This document shows, in pieces, positions 46,716 to 55,181 of a stretch of 64,000 nucleotides of DNA (the stretch's first letter is position 1; every line of letters starts with the position of its first letter). The notes below the pieces were generated by a model. The model ran no database searches and was not told where the DNA came from. It saw only the letters and a list, made by a program, of their open reading frames with translations. The stretch comes from Chitinophaga solisilvae (GTDB lineage: Bacteria; Bacteroidota; Bacteroidia; Chitinophagales; Chitinophagaceae). The DNA lies in assembly GCF_009928525.1 (NCBI RefSeq), contig NZ_JAABOK010000006.1, forward strand, positions 1 through 64,000, written 5' to 3'. Made by a program: the position numbers and the translations under genes.

Positions 46716-47063
46716 CTAAACCCTTTTTTCTTTGATACGGGCTTTCTTACCAGCGCGTTCACGCAGGTAGTAAAGTTTCGCTCTTCTTACTTTACCCACC
46801 TTGTTTAACACGATACCATCGATGTTAGGAGAGTAAAGCGGGAACAGTCTTTCCACACCAATACCATCAGAAATTTTTCTAACAGTGAAAGACGCAGTAA
46901 ACCCTGTACCCTGGATTTTCACCACATCACCTTTAAAGGACTGAATCCTTTCTTTATTACCTTCCACGATTTTATAATTGACAGTGACGTTGTCGCCTGC
47001 TTTAAACTTCGGGTACTGTTTGTTAGCTGTCAGTTGTTCGTGAACAAACGAAATTGCGTTCAT
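46716..47063 (-). CDS. rplS: 50S ribosomal protein L19
   Basis: A 115-residue L19, located at the 30S-50S interface. The diagnostic stretches are [40 protein letters not shown], and [16 protein letters not shown], ending with the basic tail [21 protein letters not shown] promoter 23 nt upstream of the start suggests it can be expressed apart from the trmD operon. Convergent or competing genes are not present nearby. Confidence 0.97.
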   Translation of the reverse strand: MNAISFVHEQLTANKQYPKFKAGDNVTVNYKIVEGNKERIQSFKGDVVKIQGTGFTASFTVRKISDGIGVERLFPLYSPNIDGIVLNKVGKVRRAKLYYLRERAGKKARIKEKRV

Positions 47064-47085
47064 CTTTCAAATATTTATGGGAGTG

Positions 47086-47117
47086 CAAAAGTAAGTCAAG
47101 AAATGGCATTTACCAAA
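47086..47117 (-). promoter_or_regulatory. Promoter of rplS
   Basis: The minus strand reads TTTG at 47117-47114 and TACTTTTG at 47093-47086, with 20 nt between. It lies between trmD and rplS, giving rplS an extra, independent start. Confidence 0.7.
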
Positions 47118-47181
47118 TTAATCGGTAATAATTCTTCAGATAATCTGACATAGCCAATAATGACATTTCTAAGTAATTAAT

Positions 47182-47853
47182 TTACAACAGATCAGGACGA
47201 CGTGCCTGGGTTCTTTCTACCGCCTGCTGGTGACGCCAGTCCTCGATTTTCTTGTGATCACCGCTCAACAGAATGTCCGGTACCTTCCAGCCCCGGAAAT
47301 CAACCGGCCTGGTATATACCGGTGGCGCCAGCAGGTTATCCTGGAAAGAATCAAACAGGGCGCTGGTTTCATCGTTCAGCACCCCCGGCAGCAGCCGCCC
47401 TATGGCGTCTACCAGTACGGCTGCCCCCAGTTCCCCGCCGGACAATACATAATCTCCGATAGAGATCTCCTTTGTGATGAAGTGATCGCGGATACGCTGA
47501 TCAATTCCTTTATAGTGACCGCACAGCAGCAGGAGATTGCCTTTCATGGACAGCGAATTGGCCATCTTCTGGTTCAGCGTTTCCCCATCCGGCGTAAGGT
47601 AAATGATTTCATCGTATTGTACCTGAGCCTGCAAAGACTCAATACAGTTCACAATAGGCTCCAGCATCATGACCATGCCGGCGCCGCCTCCGAACTGGTA
47701 GTCATCTACCTGCCCGTGTTTCAGGGTGGAATAGGACCGGAGGGGATGCAGATGCACCTCCAGCAATCCTTTTGCCTGCGCCCGCTTCATAATGGAATGG
47801 GAAAGCGGACTTTCCAGCAGTTCCGGTAATACTGAAATGATATCTATACGCAT
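47182..47853 (-). CDS. trmD: tRNA (guanine37-N1)-methyltransferase TrmD
   Basis: TrmD methylates G37 of tRNAs with SAM. The 223-residue SPOUT-fold protein has [20 protein letters not shown] at the N-terminus, [39 protein letters not shown], the knot-loop motif [19 protein letters not shown], and [20 protein letters not shown]. All of the catalytic knot is intact. It follows rimM by 18 nt, which is the classical rpsP-rimM-trmD-rplS order. Confidence 0.97.
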   Translation of the reverse strand: MRIDIISVLPELLESPLSHSIMKRAQAKGLLEVHLHPLRSYSTLKHGQVDDYQFGGGAGMVMMLEPIVNCIESLQAQVQYDEIIYLTPDGETLNQKMANSLSMKGNLLLLCGHYKGIDQRIRDHFITKEISIGDYVLSGGELGAAVLVDAIGRLLPGVLNDETSALFDSFQDNLLAPPVYTRPVDFRGWKVPDILLSGDHKKIEDWRHQQAVERTQARRPDLL

Positions 47854-47871
47854 TCAAAATAGCTTTTGGCA

Positions 47872-48396
47872 CTAGATGCCGGTATATAATTCCACCAGAC
47901 CTTCCGGCAGATCCAGGTGCACCACCTGGTTTTTCTTGTCCACCTTCACCAGCGACTGCTCATTTACCGGCAACAGGGCTTCTTTTCCGCTGATCTGTAC
48001 TTTCACCAGTACCTGCATAGGCATTTCAATCACTTCTTCAATGACCCCCAGGGGGCCATGGTGAGCATCTTCCACGGAAAAGCCCAGCAGGGCCAGCGGC
48101 GCAGAAGAGGCTGCCTGCTGTTTGAAATCTTCCTCCTGCAGGTAAACCTGTCCCGGCATCAGCTTTTGTGCTGCTTCCTTGGTATGAATACCTTCCAGGC
48201 GGATATATACCTGTTCCGCGTCCTTTACCGTTACCTGTTCCAGGAAATAGGGTATAAAGCTGTTTTTACGTTCTTCCAGGAAGATGGCGGTTACCCCTTT
48301 CAGGGCAGACCGTTTCCCCAGGCTGTGCCTTAGAAGCAGTTCTCCCTGCAGTCCGTGGGCGGACACCAGTTTTCCTATGCTGAAATAATTGGACAA
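47872..48396 (-). CDS. rimM: Ribosome maturation factor RimM
   Basis: A 174-residue factor for 30S maturation that binds S19. It has the N-terminal RimM domain, with YFSIGKLVSAHGLQGELLL, and a PRC-barrel domain from about residue 95 (LLGFSVEDAHHGPLGVIEEV, then GKEALLPVNEQSLVKVDKKN). It lies between rpsP and trmD in the conserved operon; the spacing to trmD is 18 nt and to rpsP 94 nt. Confidence 0.95.
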   Translation of the reverse strand: MSNYFSIGKLVSAHGLQGELLLRHSLGKRSALKGVTAIFLEERKNSFIPYFLEQVTVKDAEQVYIRLEGIHTKEAAQKLMPGQVYLQEEDFKQQAASSAPLALLGFSVEDAHHGPLGVIEEVIEMPMQVLVKVQISGKEALLPVNEQSLVKVDKKNQVVHLDLPEGLVELYTGI

Positions 48397-48490
48397 GCTG
48401 ATTTTTCTACTGTTTCGTTAAAAATTAAAAAAGGAAATATTTGCGACTGCAAACATTTCCTTTTTCAGGTATTGTTAAAACGTTGCCGTT

Positions 48491-48943
48491 TTATGCTTCT
48501 GTACCTTCGTTGTCAGCAGCCGGAGCAGCTGGAGTATCTTCTACCTTTCTAACGATCGGAGCAGCAATTCTTGCTTTTCTGTGACCATCGCGGCGGGCAG
48601 ATACTTTCTGTTCGTGTTCAGCTTGCCATTGTGCGAACTTCTGGTAAGCAGTAGGCTCGTCGAACAGGTTCAGGGTAACACCTCTTAACAGGTGTTTCAA
48701 ATACAATACACCTTTGAAGGAGAGAATTCTTCTTACAGTATCGGTAGGCTGAGCACCTTTCTGCAACCAACGCAATGCTTTTTCAGTATCGATGTTGATG
48801 GAAGCAGGTACTGTCAGCGGATTGTAAGTACCGATTTTCTGGATGAATTTACCATCTCTTGGGGCGCGTGCGTCGGCAACTACGATAAAATAGAAAGGCC
48901 TTTTTTTCGCGCCATGTCTCTGCAGTCTGATTTTTACTGGCAT
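48491..48943 (-). CDS. rpsP: 30S ribosomal protein S16
   Basis: A 150-residue S16. The first 80 residues are the canonical domain ([34 protein letters not shown] and [18 protein letters not shown]). An extension of about 65 residues rich in Ala, Lys and Glu follows, which is common in Bacteroidota S16 and longer than in Escherichia coli. It is the first gene of the rpsP-rimM-trmD operon and is served by a clear promoter. Confidence 0.96.
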   Translation of the reverse strand: MPVKIRLQRHGAKKRPFYFIVVADARAPRDGKFIQKIGTYNPLTVPASINIDTEKALRWLQKGAQPTDTVRRILSFKGVLYLKHLLRGVTLNLFDEPTAYQKFAQWQAEHEQKVSARRDGHRKARIAAPIVRKVEDTPAAPAADNEGTEA

Positions 48944-48996
48944 AAATAAGTCGAGTTATTTTTTGCGAGTTAGGAAATATTGTTTAATTAGGGATG

Positions 48997-49027
48997 CAAA
49001 TGTAACCCGTAAATTGATATTTGCAAA
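48997..49027 (-). promoter_or_regulatory. Promoter of the rpsP-rimM-trmD operon
   Basis: The minus strand reads TTTG at 49027-49024 and TACATTTG at 49004-48997, 19 nt apart. The start of transcription would be about 45 nt before the rpsP ATG. Confidence 0.75.
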
Positions 49028-49074
49028 AAAAATTTACGGACTGATTTGATTTATTTCAATTAGCTGATAACCAA

Positions 49075-50400
49075 TTATCTCATCATACCTTTCAGGCCTT
49101 TGCCACCGGCTCCGAACTTGTTCATCATCTTCATCATCTGGCGCATCTGCTCAAACTGTTTCATGAACTGGTTCACGTCCTGGATGTCTTTACCGCTTCC
49201 TTTTGCGATACGTTTGCGGCGGCTGCCGTCGATCACATCCGGATTACCGCGCTCTGCCGGCGTCATGGAATTGATCATGGCTTCAATACCCTTGAAGGCG
49301 TCATCGCTGATGTCCAGGTCCTTTACGGCCTTTCCTACGCCGGGGATCATGCCCATCAGATCTTTCAGGTTACCCATTTTTTTGATCTGCTGCAGCTGTT
49401 CCTTGAAGTCGTCGAAGTCAAACTGGTTCTGACGGATCTTTTTCTCCAGTTTTTTCGCCTGTTCTTCGTTGAACTGTGCCTGTGCCCGCTCAACGAGGGT
49501 GGTGATATCACCCATGCCGAGGATACGCTGTGCCATACGCTCCGGATAGAATACGTCGAGCGTATCCATCTTTTCGCCCATGCTCACGAACTTGATCGGC
49601 TTTTCCACGGTATAGCGGATAGTCAGGGCCGCACCACCGCGGGTATCACCGTCCAGTTTGGTGAGCACCACGCCGGTAAAATCCAGGCGGTCGTTGAACG
49701 CCTTGGCAGTATTCACCGCATCCTGACCGGTCATGGAATCTACCACGAACAGTACTTCCTGAGGCTTTACCGCTGCTTTCACATTGGCTACTTCGGTCAT
49801 CATGACCTCATCTACGGCCAGACGGCCGGCAGTATCGATGATGATGATGTTATTGCCATTGGCTTTCGCGTGTCTGATGGCATTTTCAGCAATCTGAACA
49901 GCGTTTTTGTTTTCCGGTTCGTTGTATACCTCTACCCCGATCTGCTCTCCCAGCACTTTCAGCTGGTCGATCGCCGCCGGGCGGTAGATATCAGCTGCCA
50001 CCAGCAGGGGTTTCTTGCCTTTCTTCGTTTTCAGGAAGCTGGCCAGTTTACCGGAGAAGGTGGTTTTACCGGAACCCTGCAAACCTGCGATCAGTATCAC
50101 AGACGGGTTGGTTTTAATATCGATCTCAGCCTCTGTGCCTCCCATCAGATCGGCCAGCTCGTCCTTCACGATCTTCACCATGAGCTGTCCGGGCGAGATG
50201 GAGGTCAGCACCTTCTCTCCCATCGCCTTTTCCTTTACCCTGTCGGTAAATTCCTTGGCGATTTTATAGTTCACGTCGGCATCCACCAGTGCACGGCGGA
50301 TTTCCTTTACGGTACTGGCAATATTTATTTCCGAGATACGACCTTCCCCTTTAAGCTGCTTAAACGCGGAATCCAGCCTCTCTGATAATGATTCAAACAT
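49075..50400 (-). CDS. ffh: Signal recognition particle protein Ffh
   Basis: The 441-residue SRP GTPase targets nascent membrane proteins to SecYEG through FtsY. The NG domain has the P-loop GLQGSGKTTFSGKLA, the DTAGRL motif and the TKLDGDTRGG motif. The C-terminal M domain is Met-rich (MRQMMKMMNKFGAGGKGLKG) and binds 4.5S RNA and signal peptides; its SGSGK-like RKRIAKGSGKDIQDVNQF is present. A TACTTTTG -7 element lies at 50430-50423. It is downstream of rpoD but separated from it by a giant inverted repeat. Confidence 0.97.
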   Translation of the reverse strand: MFESLSERLDSAFKQLKGEGRISEINIASTVKEIRRALVDADVNYKIAKEFTDRVKEKAMGEKVLTSISPGQLMVKIVKDELADLMGGTEAEIDIKTNPSVILIAGLQGSGKTTFSGKLASFLKTKKGKKPLLVAADIYRPAAIDQLKVLGEQIGVEVYNEPENKNAVQIAENAIRHAKANGNNIIIIDTAGRLAVDEVMMTEVANVKAAVKPQEVLFVVDSMTGQDAVNTAKAFNDRLDFTGVVLTKLDGDTRGGAALTIRYTVEKPIKFVSMGEKMDTLDVFYPERMAQRILGMGDITTLVERAQAQFNEEQAKKLEKKIRQNQFDFDDFKEQLQQIKKMGNLKDLMGMIPGVGKAVKDLDISDDAFKGIEAMINSMTPAERGNPDVIDGSRRKRIAKGSGKDIQDVNQFMKQFEQMRQMMKMMNKFGAGGKGLKGMMR

Positions 50401-50443
50401 TGTTGGTATTTTAAACGGACAGCAAAAGTAAATATTTTAGCGC

Positions 50444-50564
50444 AATTACGAATTACGAATTGCGAATTACGAATGAGGAGCGAAGATTTAAGCGAAGAAG
50501 TTAATTCTTTATCCGCTTAAATCTTCGCTCCTCATTCGTAATTCGCAATTCGCAATTCGTAATT
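50444..50564. repeat. Giant inverted repeat abutting the rpoD stop codon
   Basis: Arms 50444-50494 and 50514-50564 are 51 bp with a single G:T-type mismatch, around a 19-nt loop. It is nearly the same as the repeat at 1304-1426. Its right end directly touches the stop codon of rpoD. Confidence 0.92.
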
Positions 50565-51431
50565 TTATCCCAGGTAGTTTCTGAGCAACTTACTCCTGGA
50601 CGTAGTTCTTAATTTCGTGATGGCTTTGTCTTTGATCTGGCGTACGCGTTCGCGGGTGAGGCCAAATTTCTCGCCGATATCTTCGAGGGACATGGGATGT
50701 TCCACGGCGATGCCGAAGTAGAGCATGATTACGTCTTTCTGGCGGTCGGTGAGTGTAGACAGGGAGCGTTCAATTTCCCTGCGGAGGGAGTCGTGGTGAT
50801 CCAGCTCTTCGTCGGCGCTGACAGCATTCGGATTTTCGAGCACGTCCAGCAGGGAATTATCTTCGCCGTCGATGAAGGGGGCATCCATGGATACGTGACG
50901 GGCCGCTACGCCGAGGGTAGCTTCTACTTCGTCGGTATTGATTTCCAGGATGGTAGCCAGCTCGTCCGGAGATGGTTCTCTTTCAAACTCCTGTTCCAGC
51001 TGGGAATAAGCCTTGCTGATCTTATTGCTGAGGCCCACCTTGTTGAGCGGGAGGCGAACAATCCTGGACTGTTCGGCCAGTGCCTGCAGAATAGACTGGC
51101 GGATCCACCATACGGCGTAGGAGATGAATTTAAAACCGCGCGTTTCATCAAAACGTTGAGCAGCTTTAATTAACCCGAGGTTTCCCTCGTTAATCAGGTC
51201 GCTGAGTGACAGCCCCTGATTCTGATACTGTTTGGCAACGGATACCACAAAGCGGAGATTAGCTTTTGTCAGCTTTTCCAACGCTCTCTGATCGCCCTGC
51301 TTAATGCGGATAGCGAGATTTACCTCTTCTTCCGGCGTAATTAAATCCACTTTCCCAATCTCCTGTAAGTACTTCTCCAGGGACTGTGATTCCCTGTTGG
51401 TAATGGATTTAGTGATTTTGAGTTGGCGCAT
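50565..51431 (-). CDS. rpoD: Primary sigma factor RpoD/SigA
   Basis: The primary sigma factor of Bacteroidota is short; from the ATG at 51431 it is 288 residues. A start two codons upstream is also open, but the family begins [20 protein letters not shown]. Regions 1.2 and 2 are in [40 protein letters not shown] and [20 protein letters not shown]. Region 3 follows, and region 4 has [15 protein letters not shown] and [19 protein letters not shown]. This sigma factor is expected to recognise the TTTG/TAnnTTTG promoters found across the window. Confidence 0.97.
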   Translation of the reverse strand: MRQLKITKSITNRESQSLEKYLQEIGKVDLITPEEEVNLAIRIKQGDQRALEKLTKANLRFVVSVAKQYQNQGLSLSDLINEGNLGLIKAAQRFDETRGFKFISYAVWWIRQSILQALAEQSRIVRLPLNKVGLSNKISKAYSQLEQEFEREPSPDELATILEINTDEVEATLGVAARHVSMDAPFIDGEDNSLLDVLENPNAVSADEELDHHDSLRREIERSLSTLTDRQKDVIMLYFGIAVEHPMSLEDIGEKFGLTRERVRQIKDKAITKLRTTSRSKLLRNYLG

Positions 51432-51490
51432 TGACATAGAGTCGGAACAGTTACAGGTTAATAAAAAGTTAAGATTTGATGAATGCCTGA

Positions 51491-51521
51491 CAAAAATAAC
51501 TTTTTTTAGATGCCGGCCAAA
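51491..51521 (-). promoter_or_regulatory. Promoter of rpoD
   Basis: The minus strand reads TTTG at 51521-51518 and TATTTTTG at 51498-51491, 19 nt apart, about 60 nt before the rpoD start. Confidence 0.75.
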
Positions 51522-51794
51522 AAAATTCTGGGGTTTTTAAAGCATTTCAAAATAAAATCGATTGATCTTTAATCCTTTTATTTTTCTGCTGAAAATAGCC
51601 ACTGATACGTTACCGGCAAATTATTTGCTATATACAAATAATTTGCATTATTTATTTTTTTAATATTTATGAAATAGTTAAGGTGTGCAAACATTTATCA
51701 GAATAATTAAAAAAAAACCGTAAATTATTTTGACAGAATAAAATATTTTCTATAATTGCAACTGGATGATATTGATTTACTAATTATTTGAGAG
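51522..51794. other. AT-rich divergent intergenic region
   Basis: This is the shared upstream region of rpoD and the START-like gene. It is very AT-rich and contains no convincing gene. Only promoters were recognised. Confidence 0.7.
51728..51758 (+). promoter_or_regulatory. Probable promoter of the START-like gene
   Basis: TTTTG at 51728-51732 and TATAATTG at 51751-51758 are 18 nt apart. The -7 element differs from TAnnTTTG at one base. The start lies about 30 nt before the ATG. Confidence 0.6.
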
Positions 51795-52175
51795 ATGTCT
51801 AAGAAAGTGCTTTATGAGTTGGAGTTCCCGGTTAGGTGCTCACCCGGTATACTGTATGAGTTCCTGTCTACCCCTGCCGGATTGCAGGAATGGTTTGCTG
51901 ACCGGGTAGATTTCAGGGATAATGTATTCTCCTTTTCCTGGAATGGTACTGCAGAAGAAGCAGAGGTACTGGAACAGGAAGAAGATGAGTTCATCAGGTT
52001 CCATTGGAAGCATGCTCCGAAAGAGGAATATTTTGAATTCCGTATTCAGATTTCAGAAGTAACCAACATGACCATTCTGGTTGTCAAAGATTTTGCTGAC
52101 AAGAAAGAAATCAAAGATCAGAGTCAGCTCTGGGAATACCAGGTGAAAGACCTTTTCCATCGCATCGGAAACTAA
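51795..52175 (+). CDS. START-like domain protein
   Basis: A 126-residue cytoplasmic protein of the START/AHSA1-like superfamily. It shows the Bacteroidota START-like pattern: LYELEFPVRCSPGILYEFLS, PAGLQEWFADRVDFRD and NVFSFSWNGTAEEAEVLEQE. These folds bind hydrophobic ligands or chaperones, but no ligand is known here. Its 3' end overlaps the convergent unknown gene at 52172 by 4 nt. Confidence 0.85.
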   Translation: MSKKVLYELEFPVRCSPGILYEFLSTPAGLQEWFADRVDFRDNVFSFSWNGTAEEAEVLEQEEDEFIRFHWKHAPKEEYFEFRIQISEVTNMTILVVKDFADKKEIKDQSQLWEYQVKDLFHRIGN

Positions 52176-52783
52176 ACCTGATCTTCATCGTTCAGTATAT
52201 TGAGAAGCGTTGTATACGCCTCTGCTATTCCAGTGATTATTTCTCCCCAGTGCTCCAGTCCAAACGGTTTTGCCAGTTTAATAAAACCATTCCGGCCAAC
52301 CATCAGTTTCCAGTCTTCAAAACGCATATCGCCTATGAACTGATAGTTTCCATCTTCGAAATCATGCTCCCAGGGATCTTCTGCCAGGTACGCCTGAAAT
52401 CCGGCCGCTGCCAGCTTTTCATAGCCTTTACATAAATGTCCGGCGAATCTTTCCTTGACATTACCCGCCAGGTGCAGGGTACAGATAAAGTAATGCCCCC
52501 ACCAGAACATGCTCCGGAAGGCAAATACATCCGTTTTGCCGAAATACCGCGGATAATCCAGTATCACCCAGGGAAGCCCCTTGTACTGTTCCCCTCTGGA
52601 AATTTTAGGCCCTTGCTGCAGCCATACCGGCTCAAAAGGGAAATGGCTGCCGGCTGCTGCCAGCGTTTCCTGCAAACGTCCCATCAGTTGCATCACCTTC
52701 GCTATAGCGCTGTTTTTCAGGGCAATAACCCCTGGTGAATACACGATGGCCGCTTCTTCCGGTGTCAGATCAAAATTTTCCAT
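52172..52783 (-). CDS. Unrecognised soluble protein, 203 aa
   Basis: Not recognised. The protein has no signal peptide or membrane helix. Visible features are an N-terminal helical segment (ENFDLTPEEAAIVYSPGVIA), a central Trp/Tyr-rich stretch (GLPWVILDYPRYFGK, FAFRSMFWWGHYFICTLHLA) and a C-terminal part rich in acidic residues. The stop overlaps the START-like gene by 4 nt, tail to tail. The coding pattern (strong third-position bias, coherent hydrophobic core) supports a real gene, but its role is unknown. Confidence 0.7.
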   Translation of the reverse strand: MENFDLTPEEAAIVYSPGVIALKNSAIAKVMQLMGRLQETLAAAGSHFPFEPVWLQQGPKISRGEQYKGLPWVILDYPRYFGKTDVFAFRSMFWWGHYFICTLHLAGNVKERFAGHLCKGYEKLAAAGFQAYLAEDPWEHDFEDGNYQFIGDMRFEDWKLMVGRNGFIKLAKPFGLEHWGEIITGIAEAYTTLLNILNDEDQV

Positions 52784-52888
52784 ATAATTTAACGGTATTT
52801 TCAGCCTTGCTTTAACACTCCTTTGTGAATTCGTACTAACTTTACGGCAATTTCCGGAAATCCCGGGAACAAAAATCCAGCATTATCA

Positions 52889-54325
52889 GTGAAAAAACTC
52901 GACAAACTAATTATAAAAACTTTTCTGGGTCCGTTCGTTGCCACTTTTTTTGTTACGCTTTTCGTACTGGTAATGCAGTTTCTGTGGAAGTATGTGGACG
53001 ACCTGGTAGGTAAAGGGCTGGATACGATTGTAATCGTGCAGCTGATAGCCTACACCAGCGCCACACTGGTTACCCTGGCATTACCGCTGGCCGTGCTGCT
53101 TTCTTCCATCATGACCTTTGGTAACCTCGGGGAAAGTTTTGAGCTGGTAGCCCTGAAATCGTCCGGTATATCGCTGCTGCGGTTTATCCGGCCGCTCCTG
53201 GCGGTATGCAGTATCATCGGTGTACTGGCCTTCCTGTTTGCGAACTATGTGATTCCTGTAGCCAATCTGCAGGCAAAATCACTGCTCTATGATATTACAA
53301 ACTCAAAACCTGCGTTTAATATAAAAGCAGGGGTATTTTATAAAGATATTCCAGGCTACACGATCAAAGTAGCGCAGAAAGACAAGGATAACCAGACCAT
53401 CCACCAGGTGATGATTTTTGATCATCAGTCCGGCGGCGGTGAAAAAATTATCCTGGCGGAAAAAGGACAGATGGTACTGACCGCCAACAAACGTTTTCTG
53501 TACTTTATTCTGGACAACGGATGGAGATACGAGGAAAGAGGCAACCGCGGCTACAGCGCTCCGGCAGATATGGTGCGGCTGGGTTTTAAAAAGTACAGCA
53601 AGGCATTTGACCTCAGTTCCTTTGCCTTTAACAGGCTGAACATGGACCTCTTTGCCTCTAACCAGCAGATGCTGAATATCAGGCAGCTGGATGTGGCGAT
53701 AGACTCCCTTCAGAAAGTGGAAAATCAGTTCAGTAAAACGGTGCATGCCTACGTTACCACCCGTTTCCCCTTCTACAAATGGAAGGATACCGGCTGGGTA
53801 GCCACTGCGCCACCGCTGAAAGTAAAGAATATAGAAGAAATGGTTCCGGAAAACCGGCTGCGTTCTGTACTCGAAAGAGCCGAACAAAGCACCCGTGAAA
53901 CGGTGAGCGCCCTGGAACAACCGACCCGTGAATTCACGGATAAGCATGGTCTTATCCTGATGCATAAAGTGGAATGGCAGCGTAAATTTACACTGGCTGC
54001 AGCCTGTGTGGTCATGTTCCTGATCGGCGCCCCGCTGGGCTCCATTATCAGGAAAGGAGGCCTGGGAACACCGCTGGTGTTTGCCGTGATCTTCTTCGTA
54101 ATATTCAATATCTTTTTCATGATCGGGGAAAAGATGGCGAGAAGCGGGGTGATGTTTACCTGGTCAGGTATGTGGCTTTCAAATATCGTACTGTTGCCTA
54201 TTGCAGCGTTTTTGATTTACAAAGCCATGAATGATTCCAACTTATTCAATAAAGAATTTTATTTTCGTGTATATCAAAAGATAAAAAAGTTCTTACAAAG
54301 ATTTAAAAAACAACCTACAATTTAA
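52889..54325 (+). CDS. LptF/LptG family permease
   Basis: A 478-residue inner-membrane permease, probably the LPS-export component that works with LptB. It has about six helices: three near the N-terminus (KTFLGPFVATFFVTLFVLVM, YTSATLVTLALPLAVLLSSI, and one near 105-125) and three near the C-terminus after residue 360, with a large periplasmic jellyroll-like domain between them. The start is the GTG at 52889 (VKKLDKLIIK), as no ATG precedes the first helix. The typical GLGTPLVFAVIFFVIFN segment follows GSIIRKGG. Whether it is LptF or LptG cannot be decided. Confidence 0.9.
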   Translation: MKKLDKLIIKTFLGPFVATFFVTLFVLVMQFLWKYVDDLVGKGLDTIVIVQLIAYTSATLVTLALPLAVLLSSIMTFGNLGESFELVALKSSGISLLRFIRPLLAVCSIIGVLAFLFANYVIPVANLQAKSLLYDITNSKPAFNIKAGVFYKDIPGYTIKVAQKDKDNQTIHQVMIFDHQSGGGEKIILAEKGQMVLTANKRFLYFILDNGWRYEERGNRGYSAPADMVRLGFKKYSKAFDLSSFAFNRLNMDLFASNQQMLNIRQLDVAIDSLQKVENQFSKTVHAYVTTRFPFYKWKDTGWVATAPPLKVKNIEEMVPENRLRSVLERAEQSTRETVSALEQPTREFTDKHGLILMHKVEWQRKFTLAAACVVMFLIGAPLGSIIRKGGLGTPLVFAVIFFVIFNIFFMIGEKMARSGVMFTWSGMWLSNIVLLPIAAFLIYKAMNDSNLFNKEFYFRVYQKIKKFLQRFKKQPTI

Positions 54326-54336
54326 AACCTACAGAA

Positions 54337-55011
54337 TTGAAAACGCTGTTTACACTGTTCAGAAAGAATGCTTATTTCTTTCTGCCGTTTCTACTATGGA
54401 TAATAGTAGGCGGAGTAATGCTGGCAACCTATAGTCAGAGGGAGTTATTCCTTGGTATCAACGGACAACACTCTGCTGTAGGAGACGTATTGATCACAGG
54501 TGTCACTTACCTGGGAGATGGAATTATGTTTGGAGCAATCCTGCTGCTGATGCTTATCATGCAGAAATTCAGGATTTTCTTCATCGGGCTGGCTGCCTTT
54601 CTGATGACAGCCATTATTGTGCAGATAGGTAAACACTACTTTAATGCACCCCGTCCTATCAGTTTTTTCGGAGACGAAGCCGCTACCCTGGTACATACCG
54701 TTAAATGGGTTACTGTTCACAGCAGCTGCAGCTTTCCTTCCGGGCATTCCGCCGTTGCATTCGGCATGTTCAGCTTTCTGAGCCTGATCGTACGCAATAA
54801 AAAACTGGGTGCGCTGTTTGTATTCATAGCGCTGACAGCGGCTTACTCACGTATATACCTGGCTCAGCACTTCTTTGCTGATGTGTATGTAGGCAGTATT
54901 GTGGGCACGCTGTGCACTATTATCGTATTTGGATTTTTCAAATTCCGCGATTCCACCGAATCACCGGAACTGTGTGCAGAAGCAATGCTGAAAGCCAACG
55001 CACCGGCATAA
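54337..55011 (+). CDS. PAP2-family membrane phosphatase
   Basis: A 224-residue integral membrane phosphatase. The three-part active site is present: KHYFNAPRP, PSGHS (in SSCSFPSGHSAVAFG) and SRIYLAQHFFADV. The first helix is read from the TTG at 54337, since the first ATG would remove that helix. Substrates of such enzymes are usually lipid phosphates such as undecaprenyl pyrophosphate; the exact one is not known. It lies 11 nt after the permease gene on the same strand, so these two may share a transcript. Confidence 0.88.
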   Translation: MKTLFTLFRKNAYFFLPFLLWIIVGGVMLATYSQRELFLGINGQHSAVGDVLITGVTYLGDGIMFGAILLLMLIMQKFRIFFIGLAAFLMTAIIVQIGKHYFNAPRPISFFGDEAATLVHTVKWVTVHSSCSFPSGHSAVAFGMFSFLSLIVRNKKLGALFVFIALTAAYSRIYLAQHFFADVYVGSIVGTLCTIIVFGFFKFRDSTESPELCAEAMLKANAPA

Positions 55012-55014
55012 AAT

Positions 55015-55159
55015 AATTACGAATTACAAATTGCGAATTACGAATGTAGAAGCGAAGATTACAACGAAGATGAAAGGGGATAAGTATTAAGTACCACCTT
55101 TCATCTTCGTTGTAATCTTCGCTTCTACATTCGTAATTCGCAATTTGTAATTCGTAATT
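55015..55159. repeat. Perfect giant inverted repeat 3' of the PAP2 gene
   Basis: Arms 55015-55076 and 55098-55159 are 62-bp perfect complements around a 21-nt loop. A step reading TTACAAATTG, not seen in the other copies, is matched by CAATTTGTAA in the opposite arm. Confidence 0.92.
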
Positions 55160-55181
55160 AAAAAAATTATAATTTTTTTTG

